From Calditrichia bacterium (GTDB lineage: Bacteria > Calditrichota > Calditrichia > RBG-13-44-9 > J075): a DNA stretch of 14,798 nucleotides. The notes below the pieces were generated by a model. It did no database searches, had not been told where the DNA came from, and saw only the letters and a program-made list of their open reading frames with translations. The stretch lies in the NCBI GenBank assembly GCA_020635015.1, contig JACKAP010000031.1, forward strand, positions 1 through 14,798, in the 5' to 3' direction. Both the position numbers and the translations under genes were made by a program. Shown in pieces: positions 1 to 7,444 of the stretch (within the stretch, counting starts at the first letter, position 1; each line of letters starts with the position of its first letter).

Positions 1-2
1 AT

Positions 3-39
3 AAAACCTTACACAGTCATCAAAACGAGGTTTTACTGT
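3..39. other. interlocking inverted repeats downstream of the HAD gene
   Basis: AAAACCT (3-9) is perfectly complementary to AGGTTTT (28-34), and ACAGT (13-17) to ACTGT (35-39). The two pairs cross each other, so the RNA could form a pseudoknot or switch between two hairpins. On the minus strand the region lies directly after the HAD gene stop codon and could act as a weak transcript end, but there is no separate U-tract after the stem. This may be chance in AT-rich DNA. Confidence 0.2.
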
Positions 40-43
40 AAAT

Positions 44-757
44 CTAAGCACGCAAAATTTTCAGCACCGCTTCCATATCGGAAAGATCCGGCAGCAGGGC
101 GTCCGGGGCGCTTTCCTGCAACTGCGCCGGCGGCCAGCCTCCGGTGGCCACTGCCAGGGCACGGTAGTGATTGACCCGGGCGCATTCGACATCGCGGGGG
201 GTGTCGCCGATCACCCAGACATTCTCCGGGGCAAAGCGGATCCGGAAGCGCGCTTCCGCCCGCTGTACCGCGATCGGCGGCAGCAGGTTACGATCCATTT
301 CATCACTGCCGTAGGCGCCGACTGCAAAATAATCATAGAGGCCCACCGGGCTTAGCTTGATGCGCGCGCCTTCCGCCAGATTGCCGGTGACCAGCCCGAG
401 CACAAATTCGCCGCTTTCCCGGGCATAGCTCAGCAACTCCCGCACCCCCGGCAGCACTTCCACCCCTCCGCCGGCCATCTCTTCCTGCAGACATACCAGG
501 TAGCGGCGCAGCACCCGCTGAATATCCGCCTCCGTGACGGTTTGCGAAATTCCGTTTTGAGTCAGCAGGGTGGTGATGATCCGCGGATCGGTGGAGCCGG
601 CAAAATCTTTGAAGGTGAACTGACGAGGCGTATGGCCGAATTCCTGCGCCACCGCAGCGAGCATGGCGTTTTTCCCTTTGCCGCCGGAAAGGATCAGGGT
701 GCCGTCGACATCGAACAACAGCAATTTGGGGGTATGATTGCGGCCCGGAAGCGTCAT
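44..757 (-). CDS. HAD-family hydrolase, phosphoglycolate phosphatase-like
   Basis: This 237-residue cytoplasmic protein has all HAD superfamily motifs. Motif I is DVDGT at about 16-20 (nucleophile D16, acid/base D18), motif II is the Thr of LVTGN near 124, a Lys lies near 134, and motif IV is GDTPRD at 184-189 with metal-binding Asp residues. The helical cap between motifs I and II fits subfamily I enzymes such as Gph, PgmB or pyrophosphatase-like phosphatases, which hydrolyse small phosphate esters through an aspartyl-phosphate. The substrate cannot be told from sequence. The start codon lies 1 nt beyond the era stop (TGATATG arrangement), which suggests translational coupling to era. The family assignment is firm; the name phosphoglycolate phosphatase is only the nearest well-known relative. 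Confidence 0.9.
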   Translation of the reverse strand: MTLPGRNHTPKLLLFDVDGTLILSGGKGKNAMLAAVAQEFGHTPRQFTFKDFAGSTDPRIITTLLTQNGISQTVTEADIQRVLRRYLVCLQEEMAGGGVEVLPGVRELLSYARESGEFVLGLVTGNLAEGARIKLSPVGLYDYFAVGAYGSDEMDRNLLPPIAVQRAEARFRIRFAPENVWVIGDTPRDVECARVNHYRALAVATGGWPPAQLQESAPDALLPDLSDMEAVLKILRA

Positions 758-758
758 A

Positions 759-1700
759 TCAGGAATACCCCATATCTTTCAGCATGCCGTCCTTGCGCCG
801 CCAGTCGCGCCGGACCTTTACAAATAATTCCAGGAACACCTTCCGCCCCAGAAACACTTCGATATCGCCGCGGGCCACCTGGCCGACTTTCTTCAGGGCT
901 TCGCCGTTTTTACCGATCAGGATCGATTTCTGGGTGTCTTTCTCGACGACTACGATGGCCCGGATATAATCCTTGCCGTTTTCCTTCTCCTCGAATGCCT
1001 CGATCTCGACATGGCAGGCATAGGGAATCTCTTCACCGAAGTGGGTGAAGATTTTCTCCCGAATGATCTCGGCCACGAAAAATCGCTCCTGCTGATCGCT
1101 CAGATAGTCGGTGGGATAGTACGGCGGGCTCTCCGGGAGGCAGCCGGTCAGCACCTGCAGCAACTGATCCAGGCCGTCATTCTTTTCGGCCGAGACCGGG
1201 ATGATCGCTTTAAAGGGGTGCACCCGGTGATAATCGCCGATCAGGGGGAGCAGGTTGCGTTTGTCGGGTACTAGATCGATCTTGTTGAGCAGCAAGATGA
1301 CCGGCTTGCCCTGCGCCTCCGCCAACTGGCGCTGCAAATCCACCGGGCGCTGCCGGTGATCTTTTACGTCGATCAGGTAGACCAGCACGTCGGCATCGGC
1401 GATGGCGGCGCTGACCTGCTTCATCATGAAACGCTGCAGGTTGTAGCGCGGCTTGAGGATGCCCGGCGTATCGATGAAAACGATCTGGTAATCTTCGCCA
1501 TTGAGGATCCCCAGCAGGTTCTTGCGGGTGGTCTGCGGCCGGCGGGTGACGATCGAGATCTTGAATTGCAGCAACTGGTTGAGCAGGGTCGATTTACCCG
1601 CGTTCGGCAGGCCCACCACCGCTACGTACCCGGCGCGGAAACCGGCGGGGATGGGGTTTTCAGGTGCTGTTGGGTCGTTGGTTGTCATGGTCACTTTCAT
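759..1700 (-). CDS. era: GTPase Era
   Basis: Era is an essential GTPase that binds the 3' end of 16S rRNA and the 30S subunit during ribosome assembly. The 313-residue product has the full set of G motifs: G1 GLPNAGKS (30-37), the G2 region RRPQTTR (53-59), G3 DTPG (77-80), G4 NKID (139-142) and G5 SAE (170-172). A C-terminal KH domain follows with an IGKNG loop near 262-266. Length agrees with the family (about 300). About 20 residues precede the G domain, and an in-frame ATG at 1688 (residue 5) is an equally possible start because neither has a convincing Shine-Dalgarno site. Upstream lies a palindromic repeat; downstream the HAD gene begins 1 nt after the stop. Era next to an M50 protease and a HAD phosphatase suggests a housekeeping operon. 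Confidence 0.97.
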   Translation of the reverse strand: MKVTMTTNDPTAPENPIPAGFRAGYVAVVGLPNAGKSTLLNQLLQFKISIVTRRPQTTRKNLLGILNGEDYQIVFIDTPGILKPRYNLQRFMMKQVSAAIADADVLVYLIDVKDHRQRPVDLQRQLAEAQGKPVILLLNKIDLVPDKRNLLPLIGDYHRVHPFKAIIPVSAEKNDGLDQLLQVLTGCLPESPPYYPTDYLSDQQERFFVAEIIREKIFTHFGEEIPYACHVEIEAFEEKENGKDYIRAIVVVEKDTQKSILIGKNGEALKKVGQVARGDIEVFLGRKVFLELFVKVRRDWRRKDGMLKDMGYS

Positions 1701-1715
1701 TTATGCTAAGTTGTC

Positions 1716-1826
1716 AAAAGACATTGCCACAGAGGCACAGAGAGCACAGAGAACAGACAACTTAAAACTGAGAACAAGCAGTCTCTGTGAACTCTGTGTC
1801 TCTGTGGCAAATAATGTGCTTTTCCA
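1716..1826. repeat. imperfect palindromic repeat, CACAGAG type
   Basis: The arms TTGCCACAGAGGCACAGAGA (from 1724) and TCTCTGTGGCAA (ending 1810) are inverted copies built on a CACAGAG unit spaced 8-9 nt apart, around a short AT-rich centre. AAAAG/CTTTT-type tails extend the symmetry on both sides. It fills the gap between the unknown membrane-protein gene and era, so the run-through transcript would carry a long hairpin. From memory, very similar CACAGAG palindromes occur between genes in many unrelated bacteria; no protein is encoded. Confidence 0.8.
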
Positions 1827-1836
1827 TTTATTTTGC

Positions 1837-2424
1837 TTAGCCCAGCTGCTCCGCCATCTCCGCCAGCGCCGCCAGGAGGGGCGGGGTGTGGGCAATTTTG
1901 GTATCTTCGATGATGTTGTGGGAGATCCGCTCCATCATCATACTGCTTCCGCCCACCAGGATGTAAGCAAAGGGCGCCAGCGGCTGGATCACCTGCTCGA
2001 TCAGGGCAAGATCTTTTTTGCCCAGCCGGGTGTTACGGGCCAGTTCCAGGATGTATTTCCCCTCGAGCAGCGGCTGCAGATCCCGTTCTTTGCCGCTATC
2101 ATTAGCCCGTTTACCCAGCCAGTCGACATCCATCACCGTAAAGCTGAAGCGGGATTTAACCCGCATGGTCACGCTGATGTAATAGCGCCGCTCCTCCCGG
2201 CTGCCCTCGCTGGAGATCGAGATGGAGAATGGTTTGCCGTCATATTCCCCCTTGAACCGCGGGCGCACTGCAAATCCCCCCCGCACCACCTCACCTCCCA
2301 GCTGGTCTTCCAGATCGAGGAAATTCTGGTGAATGGCGTCAAACTGTACCTTGCGCAGCCAGATCAGCAGCAGCAGGAACAGGAAAATAACAGTCATGAT
2401 AATGGCGATTGTCCACAGCACCAT
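1837..2424 (-). CDS. single-pass membrane protein of unknown function
   Basis: This gene encodes 195 residues from the ATG at 2424. The open frame continues upstream into the protease gene, but this start is chosen because AAAGGAA lies 6 nt before it and the protein then begins with a strong hydrophobic helix (residues about 2-22, ending in WLRK). That gives an N-in or anchored topology with a soluble C-terminal part of about 170 residues. The soluble part has a beta-rich stretch (around RPRFKGEYDGKPFSISISS) and a helical C-terminus. I do not recognise the family. The Shine-Dalgarno site overlaps the protease TAA stop, so the two genes are probably translationally coupled, which hints at a membrane or envelope role linked to the protease. 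Confidence 0.8.
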   Translation of the reverse strand: MVLWTIAIIMTVIFLFLLLLIWLRKVQFDAIHQNFLDLEDQLGGEVVRGGFAVRPRFKGEYDGKPFSISISSEGSREERRYYISVTMRVKSRFSFTVMDVDWLGKRANDSGKERDLQPLLEGKYILELARNTRLGKKDLALIEQVIQPLAPFAYILVGGSSMMMERISHNIIEDTKIAHTPPLLAALAEMAEQLG

Positions 2425-2435
2425 ACGGTATTCCT

Positions 2436-3428
2436 TTAGCCAAAGTAGAACGGTAAGGGGATGAAACACAATACAAAAATGACGATGCACAACCACCCCA
2501 GGTAGCGCCGCTCCCCGGAAAGCGGGATGCTGTCGTAGAGGGTGGGGGGATGGCGCAGGCCGATCAGGGTCAGGATGATCATCCAGGGGATCCACATGAT
2601 ACCGAGTTGGCCCTGGGTGGTGAGCAGGAACGCGGTGAGGGCGGCCAGGGACCCAAAAGCCGCGTAGTTAAGATAGCGCGCCCGGTTGCCCAGCAGGGCG
2701 TAGACCACGTGGCCGCCGTCAAGCTGGCCGATCGGGATCAGGTTCAACGCGGTGATGAACAGCCCGATCCATCCGGCAAAGATATAGGGAAAATGGTAGA
2801 TCTCACTCATCGGGATCATGCCCTGGCCGATCACCTGGTTGAAGAAATAGAACAAGGCGGAGTTGCCCAGGGTAAAGGCCGGTGTGTCGCTGATGGCGCC
2901 CGGCCAGGGATGGATAGTTTCGACGTGGGCGATGACGGTCTGCAGATCCGGAATCGCTGCATAACCGTAGAACAGGAACACCAGGCTGACCACGAATCCG
3001 GCCAGGGGACCGGCGACGGCAACATCCATCAACACCTTGCGGTCCGGGATAGGCGATTTGAGGCGGATGAACGCGCCCATGGTCCCGAAATGGAACAAGT
3101 TGGGGATCGGCACCGGAATATAATAGGGCAGGGTCACATTCATGCGGTGATAGCGGGCGGCCAGATAGTGGCCGAACTCATGAAAGGTGAGGATCAGCAG
3201 CAAGGCGAAGGAATATTCCCAGCCTTTCAGCAGCAGCCAGTAATCGGCTTTGATGCTGTCCCAATAATATCCCAGGTTCGCGGCACCGGCCATCATGGTG
3301 GTCAGGATGGTGACACCGAAGAGCAGCAGGTTGACCCAGATCCTGTGATAAGGTGATGGGGGCGCGGCAGAAGCAATTTCCGGTGCGGAAAAATGTGCTC
3401 GAGGTACGTTTAAGTGCTCGTTATCCAT
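2436..3428 (-). CDS. site-2 protease family (M50) intramembrane metalloprotease
   Basis: This polytopic membrane protease has the zinc-binding HEFGH at residues 83-87 and the second active-site motif NLIPIGQLDGGH at 229-240, which supplies the third zinc ligand (Asp). The central block GTMGAFIRLKSPIPDR, followed by DVAVAGPLAG (135-144), resembles the EGY/cyanobacterial branch of M50 rather than RseP; no PDZ domain is visible. Family members cut transmembrane segments of membrane-anchored regulators or leftover signal peptides. ATG 3434 and ATG 3428 are both in frame. I prefer 3428 (330 residues) because AAAGG abuts the first ATG but sits 6 nt before the second. A strong promoter at 3453-3481 should give a short leader. 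It is first in a block with the unknown membrane protein, era and the HAD gene. Confidence 0.93.
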   Translation of the reverse strand: MDNEHLNVPRAHFSAPEIASAAPPSPYHRIWVNLLLFGVTILTTMMAGAANLGYYWDSIKADYWLLLKGWEYSFALLLILTFHEFGHYLAARYHRMNVTLPYYIPVPIPNLFHFGTMGAFIRLKSPIPDRKVLMDVAVAGPLAGFVVSLVFLFYGYAAIPDLQTVIAHVETIHPWPGAISDTPAFTLGNSALFYFFNQVIGQGMIPMSEIYHFPYIFAGWIGLFITALNLIPIGQLDGGHVVYALLGNRARYLNYAAFGSLAALTAFLLTTQGQLGIMWIPWMIILTLIGLRHPPTLYDSIPLSGERRYLGWLCIVIFVLCFIPLPFYFG

Positions 3429-3452
3429 TAACATCCTTTAGTTTAGGCATCA

Positions 3453-3481
3453 ATAATACGAAATAATTCGGCCTATCTCAA
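3453..3481 (-). promoter_or_regulatory. sigma70-type promoter for the site-2 protease block
   Basis: On the minus strand TTGAGA (plus 3476-3481) is followed, after exactly 17 nt, by TATTAT (plus 3453-3458). The predicted start of transcription is near 3446, giving a leader of about 18 nt that contains the AAAGG ribosome-binding site. The spacing and both hexamers are close to the sigma70 consensus, and the position between two genes is right. Confidence 0.6.
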
Positions 3482-3504
3482 CAGGCAATTCGAAGGGATG
3501 CCTG
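3482..3504. promoter_or_regulatory. 6-bp inverted repeat just upstream of the -35 box
   Basis: CAGGCA (3482-3487) and TGCCTG (3499-3504) form an inverted repeat with an 11-nt centre, ending 1 nt before the -35 hexamer of the protease promoter. It could be a regulator site for that promoter, or a hairpin at the 3' end of the ABC transporter transcript. There is no U-tract, so a rho-independent terminator is not supported. Confidence 0.3.
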
Positions 3505-3530
3505 TGTGCAATTGAAGCTTTGCATATAGG

Positions 3531-5039
3531 TTATACCCCTCCCGCAAAGTCGAGATAGTAGCTATTCTCTACCGGAATTACCGCTTCGAAGATCTCCTCA
3601 TTATGCGAGATCATCAGGATCGCCTTTCCTTCCTGCTGCTTTTCTTTCAGGGCGGCGATTACCCGTTGGATGCTCAGGAAATCCAGGCCGTTGAGCGGCT
3701 CGTCGAGCAGCACCAGGTCGGTATCGAGGGCGAGGGTGCGCAGCAGGTTGAGGCGCTGCTTCTGCCCGCCGCTGAGCAGGGAGACTTTCTGGTTGAGGAA
3801 TGCCGGTTCGATGGTGCCTTCAAACAGTTCATTGAGCAATTGCACGATGGATGCCGGGGTGAGGGGCGGCTGGATCGGCAATCCGGCGAAGACCGCCTGC
3901 ACGGTGCTGTTCAGGTTGAGGGCCTCGTCGGCGTGCTGGAACACCATGCCGATCTTTTTGGCCCAGACCTGCTGCTGCCAGACCCGGCGGGGAGTGTTTT
4001 CGCTAAACGCCAGTTCGCCGATGCGCATCTCCAACCGGCGGCAGGGTTGCAATCCCATGATAATCTTGGCCAAAGTGGTCTTGCCCACCCCACTGGCAGC
4101 CTTAAGGTAGACGATCTCCCCGCGGTGGATCTGCAGCATGCCGGGATCTGGCCCCTTCTCTTCCCGATTGCGGCGGAAGATCATTTTTTTTCCAAAAATC
4201 TCATACCCGCCTTTCATCGTCAGCAGTGGCTTGCGGCGGTCGCCGGGCGGGGTTTCCATCGACTGCTCCAGCTTCAGCCAGTCGAGGTAAGCCCGGGGGG
4301 CAAAATCCTGCAGCACCAGCCGGTCATCCTGGCGCGACAGTTCCTTGAAAGCGATCTGCTCGCGCAGATCGGCGTGGCGGCTATAGATCTCGCTGATGAT
4401 CGAATAATCGTGGGTGATGAAAATCGCGCTGAACGGCCCCTTGCGGAAACGCTGGAAAAGCATCTCCAGGAAGCGGTTGCGAAAGTGATTGTCGAGGCTG
4501 CCGCTGGGCTCGTCAAATACGTACAAACCTTCCTGCGCCCGCCCCTCCTGCTGCATCCGCAGCAGCTTCTTGAAGGCCATCGCCAGGAGGAAGCGCTGCT
4601 TTTCCCCGCCGCTGGGACGATGGGGTTTGGGATACACCTCCAGAAGCTTGCGGATCTCCTGCTCCGGCGTATGGTTCCAAAGATGGCGCAGGATCTCCTG
4701 CTCCCCGGGGGCGTCGGCCAGGCTACCCTCACGGAGCTGCGCCTGGAGGCGGATCAGGGGATTGAGATGGCTGGAAGGCTCCTGGAATACGAAGAAGCCC
4801 GCTTCCCGGAATTTTTGAGTACGCGCCGAGCGGAGGTAGTCGGGATAACTGTCGCCGTTGATGTGGATATCGAGCCGCAACGGATTGAGCAGGCCGTAGA
4901 TCGCTTTGGAAAGGATTGACTTCCCAATGCCGGATTCGCCGAAGAGAAAGGTCACCTTCTGTTCCGGGAATTCGAAATGATCGATCGCGATGAATGTGCG
5001 ACGGTGCTTGGCGATCCGGATATTGAACTGCAGGCTCAT
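3531..5039 (-). CDS. ABC transporter ATPase with two fused nucleotide-binding domains (Dpp/Opp type)
   Basis: This cytoplasmic ATPase of about 502 residues contains two complete ABC domains. Domain 1 has Walker A GESGIGKS (about 34-41), Q-loop FVFQEP (near 86), signature PSGGEKQR (about 142-149), Walker B LYVFDEP (about 172-178) and H-loop His near 210. Domain 2 has a variant Walker A AASGVGKTT (about 314-322, first Gly replaced by Ala), Q-loop near 367, signature LSGGQKQR (about 421-428), Walker B LVLLDEP and H-loop His near 478. It corresponds to DppD and DppF joined in one chain, without the C-terminal oligopeptide/HPY tail usual in DppD. ATG 5039 is preferred over 5045 because GAGGGA is 6-7 nt upstream of it. 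It starts 10 nt after the permease stop and ends the transport block, so it very likely powers the neighbouring permeases. Confidence 0.9.
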   Translation of the reverse strand: MSLQFNIRIAKHRRTFIAIDHFEFPEQKVTFLFGESGIGKSILSKAIYGLLNPLRLDIHINGDSYPDYLRSARTQKFREAGFFVFQEPSSHLNPLIRLQAQLREGSLADAPGEQEILRHLWNHTPEQEIRKLLEVYPKPHRPSGGEKQRFLLAMAFKKLLRMQQEGRAQEGLYVFDEPSGSLDNHFRNRFLEMLFQRFRKGPFSAIFITHDYSIISEIYSRHADLREQIAFKELSRQDDRLVLQDFAPRAYLDWLKLEQSMETPPGDRRKPLLTMKGGYEIFGKKMIFRRNREEKGPDPGMLQIHRGEIVYLKAASGVGKTTLAKIIMGLQPCRRLEMRIGELAFSENTPRRVWQQQVWAKKIGMVFQHADEALNLNSTVQAVFAGLPIQPPLTPASIVQLLNELFEGTIEPAFLNQKVSLLSGGQKQRLNLLRTLALDTDLVLLDEPLNGLDFLSIQRVIAALKEKQQEGKAILMISHNEEIFEAVIPVENSYYLDFAGGV

Positions 5040-5049
5040 ACGCATTCCC

Positions 5050-5919
5050 TCATAATTCGTGCCGCCGGGCGAAACCGTTGGCGATCTTGTAGATGCACAG
5101 CAGGGTGAACACGATCAGAAAGGCCACGGTAATGCCCTGAAGGTGCTCGAAAAACAACCGGGGCAGGTATCCGGGATGGGTCAGGACATGCCCGATGGCC
5201 AGGATATCCTGCTTGCTGTCGATCTTGGCGAGGAGGCTGCCCAGGGTGGCCGGCAGGTTGACCGAGCTGACATTGCCGGAGAGGCCTACCGAAATGATGA
5301 AATCGATGCTGCACAGCAGAAAGATGGTGACCCCGAAAATAGAGATCAGTTTGTTGAAGAGGTGCGCCAGGCTGTTTCTCCAGAGGATCTCGCGGTTGAC
5401 GATCTGCCATTCCGGGATGCCGCATACCTGCATGGCATTGTAAAAATCCCGCTTGCGATAGTAAGCGATCCGCTCCCGCACCAGGTCGGATATCTCCAGG
5501 AACACGAACAGGCTGATTACCATCGCAATGACCGGGATGACCGCCCCCGGCCGCTGCAGGGCGCCGCTCTGGATTTGCACTGTGATGAGGATATACCCCA
5601 GCAGAATGCCCACGATCTGCGGAATGGAGCGAATGATGTTGAGCAGAAAGCTCAGCGTCAGATAGGGCAGGCTGTTGCCGGCCTTTTCCAGGAAATACAG
5701 CCCCACCCCGCTCAGCCAGCCCAGGGCGGCGGACAGCAGGATCACCAGCAGCGCGATGATGAAGGTGTTGGCGAAGCCGGTCTCGACCCGGGCCAGCGCC
5801 GGGGCGTTGAGGAACAGCCGGTTCCATCCCCATAACAACAGGGTGCCGCCCAGCCAGATCAGCAGCCAGAGCTGATCCTTGCGTTGATAGATGGTCTGGA
5901 GTTGTGCGAGTAGTGGCAT
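5050..5919 (-). CDS. DppC-like ABC transporter permease
   Basis: This inner-membrane protein of 289 residues has about six hydrophobic segments (about 17-35, 48-75, 85-112, 125-143, 190-212 and 262-282). Features of binding-protein-dependent permeases are visible: ANTFIIALLVILLSAALG (from about 50), IIRSIPQIVGILLG (about 95-108), and the EAA-type coupling loop YNAMQVCGIPEWQIVNREIL (about 160-179), where the conserved Gly (G167) is kept. The overall order fits BPD_transp_1 permeases of the DppC kind. The stop lies 10 nt upstream of the ATPase start, so the two are co-transcribed and probably coupled. No clear Shine-Dalgarno site precedes ATG 5919; the leader is AT-rich, beyond a repeat element. 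The substrate is not predictable. Confidence 0.85.
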   Translation of the reverse strand: MPLLAQLQTIYQRKDQLWLLIWLGGTLLLWGWNRLFLNAPALARVETGFANTFIIALLVILLSAALGWLSGVGLYFLEKAGNSLPYLTLSFLLNIIRSIPQIVGILLGYILITVQIQSGALQRPGAVIPVIAMVISLFVFLEISDLVRERIAYYRKRDFYNAMQVCGIPEWQIVNREILWRNSLAHLFNKLISIFGVTIFLLCSIDFIISVGLSGNVSSVNLPATLGSLLAKIDSKQDILAIGHVLTHPGYLPRLFFEHLQGITVAFLIVFTLLCIYKIANGFARRHEL

Positions 5920-5954
5920 GTGGTTTATTATTCGGTTTTTGTGTAATTATTTAG

Positions 5955-6080
5955 TGTAAAGTTATATTGCATGGGGCAAAGGGCATGGCGCCGTAATATG
6001 CAAGCGCAGGTTCCGATACCCGCACTGTAATACACCATGCCCCATGCGCCTTGCCCCATGCAAAAGTTCTCTGCATTACA
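5955..6080. repeat. MITE-like palindromic element, copy 1 (CCCCATG type)
   Basis: This is a 126-bp element between the two permease genes. Inner arms of GCATGG/CCCCATGC repeats (from 5969 and ending about 6062) flank a conserved centre that includes GCAGGTTCCGATACCCGC. The 98-bp core 5969-6066 matches core 10426-10523 with no gap and about 7 differences. The right end reads ...GAGAACTTTTGC on the minus strand after TGTAATGC, matching the ends of copy 2; the left end (TGTAAAGTT) is eroded. It is non-coding. Confidence 0.85.
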
Positions 6081-6099
6081 CCGTCAGCAGTATGAGCGA

Positions 6100-6131
6100 A
6101 CCCATCCACCCATTAACCCATCAACCCATAC
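6100..6131. repeat. 8-nt tandem repeat (ACCCATNN x4) overlapping a stop codon
   Basis: Four consecutive 8-nt units beginning ACCCAT occupy 6100-6131. The stop codon of the minus-strand permease (6121-6123) and its last few codons lie inside them. The same unit forms the right arm of the composite element at 14474-14521. Confidence 0.75.
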
Positions 6132-7254
6132 CCTCATTATCATACCTCCGTGCTTCCAGATATTGCCAGTAATCGCTCGCCAACTCGGTTCCCTTCACCA
6201 CCAGGAAGATGCCCAGGATAATCGTCAGCACGATGTCGTATTGCCGGTAGAGGATGTTTTGCATCAGCTCGTAGCACAAATGGCCCTGAATGTTGAGGGC
6301 CATCTCAATGATCACCAGGCCGGTAATCAGGAACGAAGCCTGCTCCTTAATGGTGGCCAGATACTGGTAGCGGGCATTGATGAAGATATGCTGGAAGACA
6401 TGCCCGGGGAAGCGTTTGCGGAAATTCAGCACCCGTCCCAGGGAAACCCCGCCGGCCGCGTTTAGATTGTAGCGGTTTTCGAGATTCTTAACGATGGCGG
6501 TCTGCACGTAGCCCTTACGGCTTTCCGCCACCAGAAAGGTGAAAAATTTTTGCGCGTAGGTAATCAGCAGGCCGTTGGAGATGACGCCCAGCAGCACCAT
6601 GAAAAATATGGAATCGGTATCGAAACGGGTCTTAAAGGAATAAGCGATGACATAGGCGGGGGAGAACAGCACCAGGTAGAGCAGGCCCTTGAGCAGCGCC
6701 TTACCCAGCAGCGCGGCGGCACGGCGCAGGTCGCGGAGGTGCAGCGTTTTGGGCTGATCCCGAAAGCGCCGCTGCAGAAAGGAGGCCAGTTCTGCAAGAT
6801 ACGATTCCCGGTTCTGCTGCAGGCGGATAAAGCGGAGCACCGCCAGGGTCTGCACCCCGTAATAGGTCAGCAGCATCACGATCAGGTAGACCAGGATAAA
6901 ATTGACGTACATCCCGCTCAACTGCCCTAACTTGCTAAAGGAGAGGCCCTGCAGGTTGCGCTGTTGCCGGGTGAGCGCGGCAATCTGCGCCGCCCGGTAT
7001 GCTTCGATGGCGCGGATCAGCGCCTCATGGGCCGGTTCCTGCCCGGGTTGGAAGATGTTCAGGCTTTCCTTCAACAGCGCCTTGTGCAGCGGATCGTCAT
7101 AATCGATGAAGTCCAGCGCCAGGTAGGGGGCAATCCGGGCATCCTGGCGGGTTTGCACCTGGCGGTAGCCGCTATGAAAATGATAGATCAGCACCAGGAA
7201 AATCGCTGATACCAGGATGATGCTGGAGATGTGTTCGAGTAGTTTTTTTCTCAT
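6121..7254 (-). CDS. divergent DppB-like ABC transporter permease with large extracytoplasmic insert
   Basis: This 377-residue membrane protein has an N-terminal helix (about 10-24), then a polar, partly helical stretch of about 85 residues (28-112), then about five hydrophobic segments. The C-terminus supports DppB: IIEMALNIQGHLCYELMQ (about 315-332) followed by YRQYDIVLTIILGIFLVVKG matches in pattern the family block with a conserved ETVF..PGLG, RDYP and final hydrophobic helix. RKGYVQTAIVKNL (about 246-258) aligns with the YVRTARAKGL coupling loop, with Asn in place of the usual Gly and about 20 extra residues after it. The insert after helix 1 should lie outside the inner membrane. The ATG at 7254 has no clear ribosome-binding site, because repeats run up to it. 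The last codons and stop fall in an 8-nt repeat. It pairs with the DppC-like gene downstream. Confidence 0.75.
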   Translation of the reverse strand: MRKKLLEHISSIILVSAIFLVLIYHFHSGYRQVQTRQDARIAPYLALDFIDYDDPLHKALLKESLNIFQPGQEPAHEALIRAIEAYRAAQIAALTRQQRNLQGLSFSKLGQLSGMYVNFILVYLIVMLLTYYGVQTLAVLRFIRLQQNRESYLAELASFLQRRFRDQPKTLHLRDLRRAAALLGKALLKGLLYLVLFSPAYVIAYSFKTRFDTDSIFFMVLLGVISNGLLITYAQKFFTFLVAESRKGYVQTAIVKNLENRYNLNAAGGVSLGRVLNFRKRFPGHVFQHIFINARYQYLATIKEQASFLITGLVIIEMALNIQGHLCYELMQNILYRQYDIVLTIILGIFLVVKGTELASDYWQYLEARRYDNEGMG

Positions 7255-7420
7255 GATGTTAGTTCGCTACGCTCACGATGTTTGCTCGCATACGCTCGCG
7301 ATATTAGTTCGCTGCGCTCACGATGTTTGCCTTCGGCGATATTTGCGCTGCGCGCGATATTGGTTCGCTACGCTCACGATGTTTGCCTTCGGCGATGTTT
7401 GCGCTGCGCGCGATATTGGT
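7255..7420. repeat. modular repeat array punctuated by CGATRTT
   Basis: Short self-complementary modules (GTTCGCTRCGCTCA, TGCCTTCGG, TGCGCTGCGCG, TGCTCGCATACGCTCG) alternate with the constant spacer CGATRTT. Two full 56-bp periods (7307-7362 and 7363-7418) differ at only two positions, and a 45-bp partial period precedes them (7262-7306). The array ends directly at the start codon of the DppB-like gene. Open frames here on either strand are low-complexity products of the repeat, not genes. Confidence 0.85.
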
Positions 7421-7444
7421 TTGATCTACGCGTTACATTTTTTA

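Noticed and set aside
2425..2595. 57-codon N-terminal extension of the unknown membrane protein
   Set aside because: It overlaps the protease coding sequence in another frame, while ATG 2424 has a good ribosome-binding site and begins a membrane helix.
3603..4919. 438-codon plus-strand open frame antisense to the fused ATPase
   Set aside because: It lies entirely opposite a protein with two complete ABC motif sets; its composition is that of a high-GC antisense frame and it has no ribosome-binding site or recognisable domain.
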